From the NCBI GenBank assembly GCA_948144175.1, contig CANXME010000399.1, positions 38,799 through 102,798 of the forward strand: a stretch of DNA of 64,000 nt, in the 5' to 3' direction. Made by a program: the position numbers and the translations under genes. Below, piece after piece: positions 53,473 through 63,440 of this stretch (within the stretch, counting starts at the first letter, position 1; each line of letters opens with the position of its first letter). The stretch comes from Closterium sp. NIES-65. Lineage: Eukaryota > Streptophyta > Zygnematophyceae > Desmidiales > Closteriaceae. Below the pieces are notes generated by a model. The model was given only the letters and a program-made list of their open reading frames with translations, was not told where the DNA came from and searched no databases.

Positions 53473-54566
53473 TGTTGGTGTAAGGGCCTAATAAACTCAA
53501 GCTATTAAGACTTTATCACACTTAAAACCTCTCCTCGGGGTCACCTCCAAGGGTCCTTGGGTGCCTGGTACAAGACCAGCCCCTATCCTCGGGTCCGAGT
53601 TTGTAGAGAGAGGGATCAAGAGGGACTTAGTCAAAACAGCAAGAGTACCTTGAACGTCGCGCAGCGTATCGTGCAGACCGTCGATCGGATTAAGCTGAGA
53701 ATTTCCTATATCGAAGCTCACTCTAAGAGCTTTAAAATAAGCCAAGTTGCCTCGCGAAAAGTTCTGCCATTACGAAGTTATGGCTCGGACAGCGTTAGCC
53801 TAGCGTTGGAGTGCTAGCGTACTAGCGTTGACTCGGGTAGCATTCCGCCGTCGCACCGCGTAGAAAAGAAATTCCAGCAAGGAAGGAATTCGCTTGAATC
53901 AATTTCACTATATTCAGGTACAAACAGAGAAGGAATAAATAGCTCTAGCTAGCAAGGACCTTGGGAATCAACCTGGGAACAACCAGGGATCATCCCAAAT
54001 AATTCCAAGCAACAGAACCAACCTGGCTGGACAAAATAGCAGGTGATAGGTTGGTGAACAACCTCTGGTTCTGTTTTTCCAACCTGGGGAAACAACAACC
54101 AGGTTCAGGTCCTAAAAACAGAACCTGTTTTGTCTTTGCCCAACCAGCCAAATGCTGGTTCCGCTGGTTTCCCCTGGCCCTGTAGCATGCAGATACAGAC
54201 AAACAACATCCAACCTTCACCTAAATTGTACCCCTATAGTGCCTGCCCTGCTACACTATAGTCAACCAAACAAAACAGTACAATTTCGAGTTGGATAGAA
54301 CTGAATCTGCGCAATCAAGTAAGTTGAACCGCAAAGCTTCCATCTTGGGTTCCTTTGCGAGCTCGTCCTTTCTGCTTGTACTGTTCATAGCGCGTACAAT
54401 GTTTATGCCGAAGCGCACATTTTGCGAGTACCTGCAAATGCTTCAAGCGAAAATTGCGAAAGCAAACAAACACACAAACACACCATTCACACGCAAATGC
54501 ATTCGCACACGCATACTCGTACAAACAGACGGCAGGATGTCGTGCAATGTGAATTTGCACCCAACA
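53473..54566 (-). repeat. 5' LTR of copy D (1094 bp)
   Basis: Ends CCAACA, directly followed by the second TAGGA. It has an extra T in ATGTTTATGCC near 54402 compared with the other LTRs. Confidence 0.93.
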
Positions 54567-57197
54567 TAGGAGTCAGGTCCAGCTGCATGGTAATCTGCTC
54601 CATCTGCTGGGACACCCTGGCCTCCGGCTGTCTTCTCCCAGCTCCCATACATCATGCCCTCAACAAACTTCACATCCCTCGCTGTCAAACAACACACCCT
54701 TGGAAGGTTCCCACAGCAGCCATTCCCTTGCTCTCAGCAGCCAGCCCCAAATGTACACACCAGATTGCACTCGCCCCCAACTTACTGCGGTAGGTCTTGG
54801 GGACGTGGGCGACTGCCATGCAACCGAACACCCTCAGCATGTCCACCGGCGGCTTCCTCCCAAGCCACCTCTCCAACGGCACCCACGAGTCATCCCCAAC
54901 CTTTGTGAGTACCCTGTTCCTAGCGACGGTAGCGTGCCGAACAGCATGGGGGCCACATCAAGTTGCCCAGCCCAGATTCTATGAGCATCGCCCTAGCTGT
55001 CTCCAGAATTGTCCGGTTCGCCCGTTCTGCTACACCGTTTGGACTGTGGGGTGTAAGCGTGGTCAGCTCCCTCTGGATGCCCTGCTTTCTTGAGCCAGGC
55101 CGTCATCTCAGCTCAAGGAACTCACCACCCCGATCTGTCCTAATCCGCTTCACCGACACACTCCGCTTGCTTCTCCACTAACGGCAGCCAATCGTCCCGA
55201 ATCGTGGAGGCGGCGTGATCTTTTCTGCTTCAGCGGATACGCCCACATTAGCCTGCTCCAGTCATCCACTATGGTTAGGAAGTACCGCTCCCCCTTGTGC
55301 CCTGCACCGGCAGCGGCCCCACCAAGTCCATGTGGACCAGCTCCAACGGCTCTTTTTGCTCCTGCCAGCCACACTATGGAAGGCGGAAACGGGGTGAACT
55401 TTGAAAGGAGGCAAATTTCACAGTTATCATCGGGGTGGTTGTCCGTTTCAGCTTAAGCCCTTAACGGCTCCATCCCTTCTCCAGCTGCTTCAGCAAAGGC
55501 ATTGCCACATGCCCCAAACGTCGGTGTGCAGTTGCCCAATCTGTCTCCCCCAGATCTGGCCGACACTTTCACACCAACCCCTCCAACGGCGTGCACTCCC
55601 CCTGGATGCAGACCCCTCTCCAGCCCTGCCCCCCACCGGCCACGCCAGCGCCGGCAGCTGTGCCACATAGATCTGTACACGTCCTTGCTCTCGTGCAATC
55701 CCAAAGCACCCGATTGCCCAGCTCCCCTTATAAGTGCGAGCCCCATCCGTGTTGGTGTTCACCCCAGCCTTGCCAAGCTTACGGAGGGAGATGAGGTTGG
55801 CCTTCAGGTCGGGGACGAGGAGAACGTCGTTCAGTACCACCGGCTTGCCATCCGCTCCCTTAAATGCAGCTCGTCCCGCACCAGCCACCTTCAACATGTG
55901 TCCAGAGGCAGAGCACACCTCATTAATCGGTGCAGCGCGTACGTCGTCCAGCAGGTCCTTGCGCGGCGTCATTGTCCAAGCAGCGCCTGTGTCCAACACC
56001 CAATAGTCCAGGGGGTGCAGCTCTGCTCCAGCCTTAGCAGATGCGTCTCCTTGCTCCCCCTTGTCTCCCATATGGAAGAATTGGCCCGCGGTGCGCTCCT
56101 TCTTCTTCTCCGCACCGCCGTTGCCTTCGGGTTGTTGTCGGACGAATCAGCGACCATGTTGGCGCCGTTTTTCTGGTTCCTCCGCGCGCCGCCATCCTGG
56201 TGACGATTCTGGGGGGTCCATCCATCGGGTTTCTTATAGCACAAAAACCAGGGGTGCCCTTCCTTCTCACAATACCAGCAACTTCCCTTTCATTTTGCCT
56301 ACCAGCACCCGACTTGCCCCCACGTCCAGATTTTCGCACCGCGACCCCAACCGGTACCTCCTTGTTGGTCGTTGGAGTCGTCGTCTTCTTTGCACCGCGT
56401 TCCAGCACCACCGAAGCCACGTCCTGTGCCACGTCGGCTGCCCTTGCATCCCATAGCGCTGCTGCCGTCGTCTCCACCCCTCAGTTGGCGGCGACGGAAG
56501 TCCCTCCTCCAGAATCTTCTGTCCGCACCCACTCGAGCGTCCACAAGCTCTTGTTCTGCGGCAGGCTCAATCTGCTCGTAAATTGAAGCCACGATTCCGG
56601 CAGCAGCGGAGTAGCATCTTCAAGCACTTTTGTTTTGTCCGGGTAGGTGATTCCCTGCGGGTCGCCAACTTCGCGTAGAGGTCGCGCAATTTGTCCAGGA
56701 CAGGTTGCACCGGCTCTCCCTCGCTCAGGCGCAACGTCGGACAGCTCCCTCTCCAGCATCAATGTTTGCAACAACGGAGGTCGGGGCGTGCAGCTCCTTC
56801 AACACCGTCCCACGCCTTCGGACCGCACTCAACCTCCGGCAGCAGGTGCAGACGTGGTGACGCTGGTTCAGCTCCAAACTCTGCGACATCAAGTAGTAGC
56901 CAGCGAGGCGCGCTCGTCCCAATCTTTCCTGAAGGGCGGGGTCACTCGGTCTAGGCTCCTCCCCAATCATTAGTTTCAGCAATCCGATTTGACGGAAATA
57001 AAGTTGCATTTTCCAGGCCCAATCATCATTAGCCCTCACCATTGAACTTCTCGACGTGTGAAGTTTTTCAGCACATCCTTGATCAGCGAGCCCTGGCTTG
57101 TTCGCGCTCCCCCTTGGCGCAGAAACACCAGAATCATGGCTGCGCTACGATCTTGGGCTGAAGATTCACCAGCTACCGCCGAGGTGTTGCCCGCCAT
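54567..57197 (-). pseudogene. Copy C gag-pol, 5' half (indel-dense)
   Basis: Same content as the N-terminal two thirds of the family-1 polyprotein (gag, knuckle, DTGA protease, pre-integrase, integrase), but the frame changes every one to two hundred bases through one-base insertions and deletions. Examples: GGCTGTCTTCTCCC for GGCTGTTTCTCCC, ATCCCTCGCTGTC for ATCCCTGCTGTC, GCATGGGGGCC for GCATGGGGCC, ACCGTTTGGAC for ACCGTTGGAC. ATG at 57197. Base substitutions are rare by contrast. Confidence 0.92.
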
Positions 57198-57228
57198 AGC
57201 TACCTATATCGAGGATCACTATAACGCA

Positions 57229-57240
57229 GCTCTGATACCA
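57229..57240 (-). other. Primer-binding site of copy C
   Basis: Minus strand TGGTATCAGAGC, intact. Confidence 0.88.
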
Positions 57241-57243
57241 GCT

Positions 57244-58356
57244 TGTTGGGTGTAAGGGCCTAATAAACTCAAGCTATTAAGACTTTATCACACTTAAAAC
57301 CTCTCCTCGGGGTCACCTCCAAGGGTCCTTGGGTGCCTGGTACAAGACCAGCCCCTATCCTCGGGTCCGAGTTTTGTAGAGAGAGGGATCAAGAGGGACT
57401 TAGTCAAAACAGCAAGAGTACCTTGAACGTCGCGCAGCGTATCGTGCAGACCGTCGATCGGATTAAGCTGAGAATTTCCTATATCGAAGCTCACTCTAAG
57501 AGCTTTAAAATAAGCCAAGTTGCCTCGCGAAAGTTCTGCCATTACGAAGTTATGGCTCGGACAAGCGTTAGCCTAGCGTTGGAGTGCTAGCGTACTAGCG
57601 TTGACTCGGGGTAGCATTCCGCCGTCGCACCGCGTAGAAAAGAATTCCAGCAAGGAAGGAATTCGCTTGAATCAATTTCACTATATTCAGGTACAAACAG
57701 AGAAGGAATAAATAGCTCTAGCTAGCAAGGACCTTGGGAATCAACCTGGGAAACAACCAGGGATGATCCCAAATAATTCCAAGCAACAGAACCTAACCTT
57801 GGCTGGACAAAATAGCAGGTGATAGGTTGGTGAACAACCTCTTGGTTCTGTTTTTCCAACCTGGGAAAAACAACAACCAGGTTCAGGTCCTAAAAACAGA
57901 ACCTGTTTTGTCTTTGCCCAACCAGCCAAATGCTGGTTCCGCTGGTTTTTTCCCCCCCTGGCCCTGTATGCATGCAGATACAGACAAACAACATCCAACC
58001 TTCACCTAAATTGTACCCCTATAGTGCCTGCCCTGCTACACTATAGTCAACCAAACAAAACAGTACAATTTCGAGATTGGATAGAACTGAATCTGCGCAA
58101 TCAAGTAAGTTTGAACCGCAAAGCTTCCATCTTGGGTTCCTTTGCGAGCTCGTCCTTTCTGCTTGTACTGTTCATAGCGCGTACAATGTTATGCCGAATG
58201 CGCACATTTTGCGAGTACCTGCAAATGCTTCAAGCGAAAATTGCGGAAAGCAAACAAACACACAAACATACATTCACACGCAAATGCATTCGCACACGCA
58301 TACTCGTACAAACAGACGGCCAGGGATGTCGTGCAATGTGAATTTTGCACCCAACA
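57244..58356 (-). repeat. 5' LTR of copy C (1113 bp, indel-dense)
   Basis: Nineteen bases longer than the LTR of A through many one-base insertions (for example GGTTTTTTCCCCCCC near 57946). Its first repeat reads TGTTGGGTG on the plus strand, with an extra G. Confidence 0.9.
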
Positions 58357-58491
58357 AATGCTTCAAGGCGAAAATTGCGAAAGCAAACAAACAACAACAA
58401 ACATACCATTCACACAGCAAATGCATTCCGCACACGCATACTCGTACAAACAGACGGCAGGATGTCGTGCAATGTGAATTTGCACCCAACA
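58357..58491 (-). repeat. 5' LTR of copy B, distal 135 bp
   Basis: Starts with the second AATGC and ends CACCCAACA at 58491, where family-2 gag of E resumes. It contains a few extra bases (ACAACAACAAAC). Confidence 0.9.
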
Positions 58492-58652
58492 GCAAGTAGC
58501 AGGCGGGGCAGGGAGGCACCAGAGGTGAGGTCGAACAGGGAGAGGCCGTCTGCCCTATCGCACTGGAGGAACAGCTGGAGGTCATCGACCCGAACCTCAA
58601 AGTCAACAGCACGACCCTCAAGATCAAAGGTAAGAACACTGGGGGTAGCCAT
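58492..58652 (-). pseudogene. Gag N-terminus of E
   Basis: Starts MATPSVLTFDLEGRAVDFEV at 58652 and continues LQLFLQCDRADGLSLFDLT until the B insertion at 58491. It matches the gag starts of H and I. The rest of this gag is at 37861 and below. Confidence 0.88.
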
Positions 58653-58724
58653 GACTGCAGCGGCCTAGCAAGGAGTGAGCTCACCAGTCCGAGTAAGTAG
58701 GGCCGAGGCGTGCCGGTAGGACTA

Positions 58725-59560
58725 GGAGCGGCTCGACGGCAGGGCGGCTCGGCGGCTCAGCGGCTCGGCTGCTAGGCGGCTCGGCAGTCGGGCGGCTCGG
58801 CTGTCGGGCGGCTCGGCGGATCAACTGCTGGGCGGCTCGGCTGCTGGGCGGCTCAGCGGCTCGGTTTCTGGGCGGCTTGGCGGCTCTGCTGTTGGCGGCT
58901 CAGCTGCTGGGCTGCTCGGTAGAGGCGGCGTTGGGGCCGCTATGGGCGGCGACGGGGCCGCTTAGGGAGGGGAGCGACAACGGGCCGTGTAGTGGGCGGC
59001 GACGGGGCCGCGTAGGAAGGGGGGGGCGGTGACGGGGCGCTAGGGGCGGCGACAGGGCGGAGTAGAGGCGGCGACAGGGCCGCGTAGGGGCGGCAACGGG
59101 GCCGCTTAGGGGCGGCGACGGGGCCGCGTAGGGGCGGCGGCAGCGGGGCCGCTTAGGGGCGGCGACGGGGCTGCGTAGGGTGAGAGGCGGCGGCGGGGCC
59201 GCTAGGGGTGGCGACGAGGCCGCTAGGGGCGGCGACGGGGCCGCGTATGGGCGGTGACGGGGCCGCCTAGGGTGAAAGGCGGGGACGGGGCCGATAGGGG
59301 TGGCGACGTGGCCGCTAGGGGCGGCGATGGGGGCATAGGAGCGGCGACGGGGCGCGAGGGCCGCGTAGGGTGAGAGGCGGCGACGGGGCACTAGGGGCGA
59401 CGTCGGGGCCGCGTAAGGGCGGCGACGGGGCCGCGTAGGGGCGGCGACGTTGCCGCGTAGGGTGAAAGGCGGCGACGGGTCCGCTAGGGGCGGCAACGGG
59501 GCCGCGTGAGGGGCGGCGACGAGGCTGCTAGGGGCACTAGGGGGCCTGGAAAGGGCGGCG
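58725..59560 (-). repeat. GC-rich leader minisatellite of E
   Basis: On the minus strand the first part (59560-58925) has GGCCCCGTCGCCGCCCCTA-type units. The second (58920-58725) has CAGCCGAGCCGCC-type units. Order and orientation are as in H and I. The 198-residue minus-strand ORF here is a repeat artefact. Confidence 0.8.
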
Positions 59561-59651
59561 AAAAAGGCGCGGCTCGGGCAGGAGCGTCTGGCGCTCCGGT
59601 CAGAAAGGAAACTTTCAGTGGTGGGCCCAAGGAAGTGTTCCCACTAGGGAA

Positions 59652-59665
59652 CCTGCTCTATGCCA
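59652..59665 (-). other. Primer-binding site of E (variant)
   Basis: Minus strand TGGCATAGAGCAGG directly follows the LTR end TTCACA; related to TGGTATAGAGCAGG of H and I. Confidence 0.7.
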
Positions 59666-59790
59666 TGTGAAGAATGAGGAATGGATGAACTAGCAAGCAG
59701 GTGGGTACACGTGGGTAAACCTAGAAATGTTGTACCCCATATTGTCTATCCCACTACAACCTACACAAACTATAGCATATAAGTTTGACA
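59666..59790 (-). repeat. 5' LTR of E (125 bp)
   Basis: Plus-strand reading TGTGAAGAATGAGG...AAGTTTGACA. It differs from 31868-31992 at about nine positions. Confidence 0.9.
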
Positions 59791-60092
59791 AGAACAACAC
59801 GGTTAGTAGAAAGTATTAAAACTAGCAGCAAATAACAACCAAACAAAAGAAAAACATGAAAACATCCTCCATTGTTTTCTCGTTGCACCAACTCGGTTGA
59901 TGAACAATCTCGAGAAGATTCTTGATAGTAGAAGCCAGTGTCTGGTGGATCTCATCCGATACATGAAGCCGGTTTTCAATTCGCAGCATCGGAGAGCGCG
60001 AAATTCTTTCAGCTCGCCGCGTATGGCATGGTCGATGTGGTTGTAGGAATTGGCCTTAGGGTGATGAACATCACGATCAGACGAGCATACGC
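59791..60092 (-). CDS. Exon 2 region of gene N, upstream of the nest
   Basis: The acceptor TTTTATTTTCAG ends at 60093. The exon encodes VCSSDRDVHHPKANSYNHID, HAIRGELKEFRAL, then after a one-base frame change near 59993 MLRIENRLHVSDEIHQTLAS, TIKNLLEIVHQPSWCNEKTM. The exon's 3' end and donor are unclear. A CTAAC branch-point-like motif and pyrimidine-rich sequence lead to the E insertion point, so E may have landed in the intron before the exon at 31554-31867. Family not recognised. Confidence 0.5.
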
Positions 60093-60218
60093 CTGAAAAT
60101 AAAAGGGAGATTTAATTAGAGCATAATGTTATGAAACTTAACTATTCATAACAAGGCCGGTTGAAACAACAACGAAAAAAACACTGACACAAACAGACGA
60201 GTACTCAGTAAAACGTAC

Positions 60219-60532
60219 CGCCATTTCCAGCAGATGCAATGACATTTGCCGCCTCACCACGTTGCGCTACTGGTAAGGTGGCATTCGAGCGTGGTGGTGG
60301 GGAGAGGCAACTCCATTGTCCGTGGTGTGCTCGGCATCAAGTGCCTCAGGTCTTGTAGAGGCGAGGGTTCCGCAGGCCGAGCGCTCGGGGTACCCACCTG
60401 CTGGGCAGGAGTTGAAGTTCTCCAAGCTCTAATGGTTGGGCTACCAAGCTCAAAGCCTTCGAGACGCCTATTCGAGGTTCGGGATCTCTTGCGCTGCAAT
60501 TCCATAATTTCTGCAGGCACGCCTAACGCCAT
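60219..60532 (-). CDS. Probable first coding exon of gene N
   Basis: From ATG 60532: MALGVPAEIMELQRKRSRTS, NRRLEGFELGSPTIRAWRTS and a Pro/Ser/Thr-rich stretch. Near its end a second frame (PVAQRGEAANVIASAGNG) reaches the donor GGCG/GTACGT at 60219/60218. This joins the next exon (GC GTA TGC) in perfect phase to give GNGGVCSSDRD. A one-base change around 60290-60300 is needed to connect both frames. The Arg/Lys-rich start followed by a disordered tail gives no family assignment. Start choice rests on the first ATG after a stop-rich region. Confidence 0.45.
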
Positions 60533-61513
60533 GTTTCCTAAAGTGCCCACTAACAGGCATAGGGTATGTAGTTGAAAAAGATGCAAAAAATAGTGGGACT
60601 AGATGGAAGTTTGGAATGAGAAGGAGCTCGGCTGGTTGGAAACGAGGACCACCTGCTCTGGTAGGAGACGAGATGAGCAGCACTGGCAGTAGGAACAGGA
60701 CTACGAAGCATGTTTATATGGGTAGTGTTGAAAGCGTGAAGGTTCACCCCGAGCTATTTCCCAAGCCAAATATTACACCCATCCCACACTTTGGGAAAGC
60801 AGTCAAGCAATCCCTTCACCACGGACTTCAATCGAGGACCCACGAGGAATAGACCAGAACGTTAAACGCTAGTGCACGAGAAAATAACATCGCTTAACTT
60901 TGTTGCGAGTCATTTAGATAAGTACCGAACAGCACTACACAGAACATGCGAAGTCAAGAAATCACAGGGTGCTTTGTTTCTGCTTTCGAAACAAATGTTT
61001 CTGTAAAATATGCCAAAACATTGCACACGTCGGTGTTGTGTACCTGGCTAAGTATGGTCCCAAAAAACATACCAGCCATAGCAACGCGACACTGCGCAGC
61101 TGGATAAAGAACTGTTCAGCGAACAAGGACAGAGCAACAGGTTAATGACGTGGACCTTTCCACGCGTGGAAGCGAGCATATAAGTTGAACGAATAAGAGG
61201 CTTGTTGCCTGCAAAGCTGGCAACATTGTCGAAGTCACTAGAAGGCTGGCAGCTGCCGGTGACGTCATGGGAAGCTGGCACGAACAATCCATTTCAAGCG
61301 TGCATCAAGCCAGACAAACATAACAATGGCACGGTGGACACAGCAGCTAAGAGCCAACCGTGCACTAGTCAGCAAGGCAGGAAAGGCTGCCCAGTGCGCG
61401 GCAGAAGAAGGCCAGCATGCAACTGCGTAATGATTACTAGGCGTGGCGAACTATCGCCAACAACGCCACGGGTGAAGTGTGAGAGGTCCAATTGAGACAA
61501 GGGTTAAGAGGGG
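60533..61513. other. Spacer between gene N and element O
   Basis: Presumed 5' flank of gene N. No protein homology, LTR or repeat recognised. Short ORFs on both strands are within random expectation. Confidence 0.5.
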
Positions 61514-61641
61514 TGAGAAAACTAGAACGGGGAATGAAAAGACTAAGTGAAAGTAGGGTACAAATATAAACCCCTAGAAATCTCTACCCCATATATGCTA
61601 CCCCAGTATAGCCTACAGTAGCTATGTCATATAATCTGACA
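61514..61641 (-). repeat. 3' LTR of O (about 128 bp)
   Basis: Plus-strand reading TGAGAAAACTAG...ATAATCTGACA, followed at 61642-61665 by the polypurine tract (CTTTGCCTATGGGGGTG on the minus strand). Confidence 0.75.
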
Positions 61642-61804
61642 CACCCCCATAGGCAAAGTGGGGGAGAACAAGGGGTCACAAGACCAGTCAAGCAAAGCAA
61701 AACAAAGCAAGCTCAGGGTGGATCACAACGTCACCACACATTCCGAGCACAAGTTCAAGGCCACAAGGCCAGTTCACATGCAGGAGTACACATATATATA
61801 AAAG

Positions 61805-62747
61805 CTAGACAAGCAAGAGTAGGCGTATACATATATGTAACAGTACAAGCAAGGTCAAGAGGTGAGCAAGTGAGGCAAGGCACGCACAAAGACCCAGCTG
61901 AGTACACAAGCGCTGATGATCACAAGGCGCAAGTGCCTTGGTGAAGATATTAGCAGTGTTGGCCTCTGAGGCCACGTACGCAAGACGCAGCTGACCAAGC
62001 TGCTGTAGCTCACGAGCAAGGAAGTAGCGAAGAGCTATTTGCTTCCTTCTGTGCTCCAGTCTCTGCTCTCGACACAAAGGCCAGCATGGCCTTGTTGTCT
62101 ACGTACAGCACTTGAGGACAACGAGGCAGATCTCCAAGGTCAGTCAGCAGGTAGGTGAGCCAGCGAAGCTCCTGTGCAGCCATGGCCCCGGCGTAGATCT
62201 CAGCTTCACAAATGGAGCCAAGAACAGAAGACGAGCGGGTAGCCCGCCACGAAATAGAGCCAGAACCGAGGCTGAAGGTGTAACCTTGTGATGACCGCTA
62301 CGTAGCCTGGTCGTCTGCCCAAGAAGCATCTGCGTGCCCAGGAAGGACCACTGGACTCTGCCCTCCAAGCACAAGCCCCGTGCCCGACGTACTGCACAAG
62401 TAGCGCAACACCCTCTTCGCTGCAGCCATGTGCTCTGGTCGCTGTCTCCCAGGAGCAACATAGCGTGCCAAGATGCTAAGAGGGTATGCAAGGTCAGGTC
62501 GTGTGCAGGTCATCAGGTACATGAGGTAACCAGCAAGCTCTAGGTACGAGCCACTCGACTCTACTGACTCATCCGAAGGCAGAGCTGAGAGCGAGTGGCG
62601 CGTAGGCAGAGGAGTGGCCTGAGGCGAGGAGTACGTGAAGCCCAAGCGCTGAAGGACCTGCTGCACCATGTGTGACTGAGTCAGGTTAATGGTGCGGCGT
62701 GCTCTGTCCCGGGTGATCTTGCAAGCCAAGATTGCTGCGCAGTTCAC
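61805..62747 (-). pseudogene. RNase H and RT connection of O
   Basis: Shows MVQQVLQRLGFTYSSPQATP, TCTRPDLAYPLSILARYVAP, RVLRYLCSTSGTGLVLGG and HADASWADDQAT, then TAG at 62298-62300 (Gln in relatives). A frame with CEAEIYAGAMAAQELRWL-type and LYVDNKAMLAF sequence follows, then EHRRKQIALRYFLARELQQL and ANTANIFTKALAPCDHQ. Frames change near 62080 and 62720. Confidence 0.83.
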
Positions 62748-63440
62748 CCAGGTCTGTGCACGTATGTCTCTTGTGCAGCTCGAAATTCACGTGGGCGAGT
62801 CCAGCAGCAGTGTCAGCTGTGGCAAAGACCAAGTCGTCGACGTACACAAGGTGTAGAACGGCGGCAAAGAAGTGTCGGTGCGCAGAAAAAACAGCGACGG
62901 GTCAGTAGTAGAGGGAGCAAAACCAAGAGCCGCAAGCTTAGTCTTAGTGTGTCGTGCACTCACGCGGTGCTAGCGGAGACAGTAGAGTGGCCATTGGAGG
63001 CTCCACGGGTGCCAGGAGGAAAAGTCCCTGTGAAGCCAAGTGGGCGGCGCAGCCAGATCTCCTCGTAGAGGCTACCCTGCAAGAAAGCAGTGCTGAAGTC
63101 AAGAGAGTGAAGCTTGTAGTCCCGCTGAGCGGCTATGTGTAGTAGCACCGAAGAGTGGTCATCTTCGGCGGGGGGGAGAGAAGGTATGACAGTAGTCAAC
63201 TCCCTGCCGCTGACTGAAGCACGAGCCACGTACCGCGCCTTGAAAGACAGGTGAAGAGCCTGGCGGCCGCTTCACCCTGAAAATCACATGCCATTGACGA
63301 TGTTCGCCCAAGGTGGGGAACCTCGTCAAACGTAGGTGCCTGTGGACTTCCAGGGAAGCCATCTCTGCGTCCATAGCTGCTTGCCACTTAGAGGAGTAGG
63401 GACCCTCTATAACCCCGCGTAAGAGCGCGAAGTCGGGATG
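62748..63440 (-). pseudogene. RT of O, heavily frameshifted
   Basis: Pieces of VYVDDLVFATADTAGL, LLHIAAQRDYKLHSLDFSTA, FLQGSLYEEIWLRRPLGF and the SGMWIFRVKRPPGS region are recognisable in changing frames. One-base indels are frequent compared with K. Confidence 0.75.

Larger units (their letters stand above)
47708..54566 (-). mobile_element. Family-1 copia copy D, innermost insertion
   Basis: Complete element of 6859 bp with LTRs of 1093 and 1094 bp. The perfect target duplication TAGGA is at 47703-47707 and 54567-54571. Both LTRs share the variant CCTGGGGAAACAAC (others CCTGGGAAAAACAAC), which marks a subfamily. Its ORF is broken by about five one-base indels. Confidence 0.95.
44593..58356 (-). 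mobile_element. Family-1 copia copy C, inserted in the LTR of B and split by D
   Basis: Left part 44593-47707, right part 54567-58356. A perfect target duplication AATGC is found at 44588-44592 and 58357-58361. Joined without the D duplication the element is 6895 bp, against 6857 for copy A. Almost all of the excess is in the right part. Confidence 0.93.
37862..58491 (-). mobile_element. Family-1 copia copy B, inserted in E and itself split by C
   Basis: 3' LTR 37862-38954, internal part 38955-43623 (4669 bp, the same length as in copy A), 5' LTR 43624-44592 continued at 58357-58491 beyond copy C. The target duplication is GCAGT at 37857-37861 and GCAAGT (one extra A) at 58492-58497. Read as family-2 gag, the two flanks join without loss once one duplication copy is removed. 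Confidence 0.93.
31868..59790 (-). mobile_element. Family-2 copia element E, host of the nested stack
   Basis: LTRs at 31868-31992 and 59666-59790 are both 125 bp and differ at about nine positions. The flanks GGAAC (31863-31867) and AGAAC (59791-59795) form a target duplication with one change. Without the inserted B-C-D block (37862-58491 plus duplication) the element is about 7.29 kb. It keeps every domain but carries frameshifts, stops and a changed RT active site, so it is inactive. Confidence 0.92.

Noticed and set aside
58900..59496. 198-codon Pro/Arg-rich minus-strand ORF
   Set aside because: It is the leader minisatellite of E read in an open frame.
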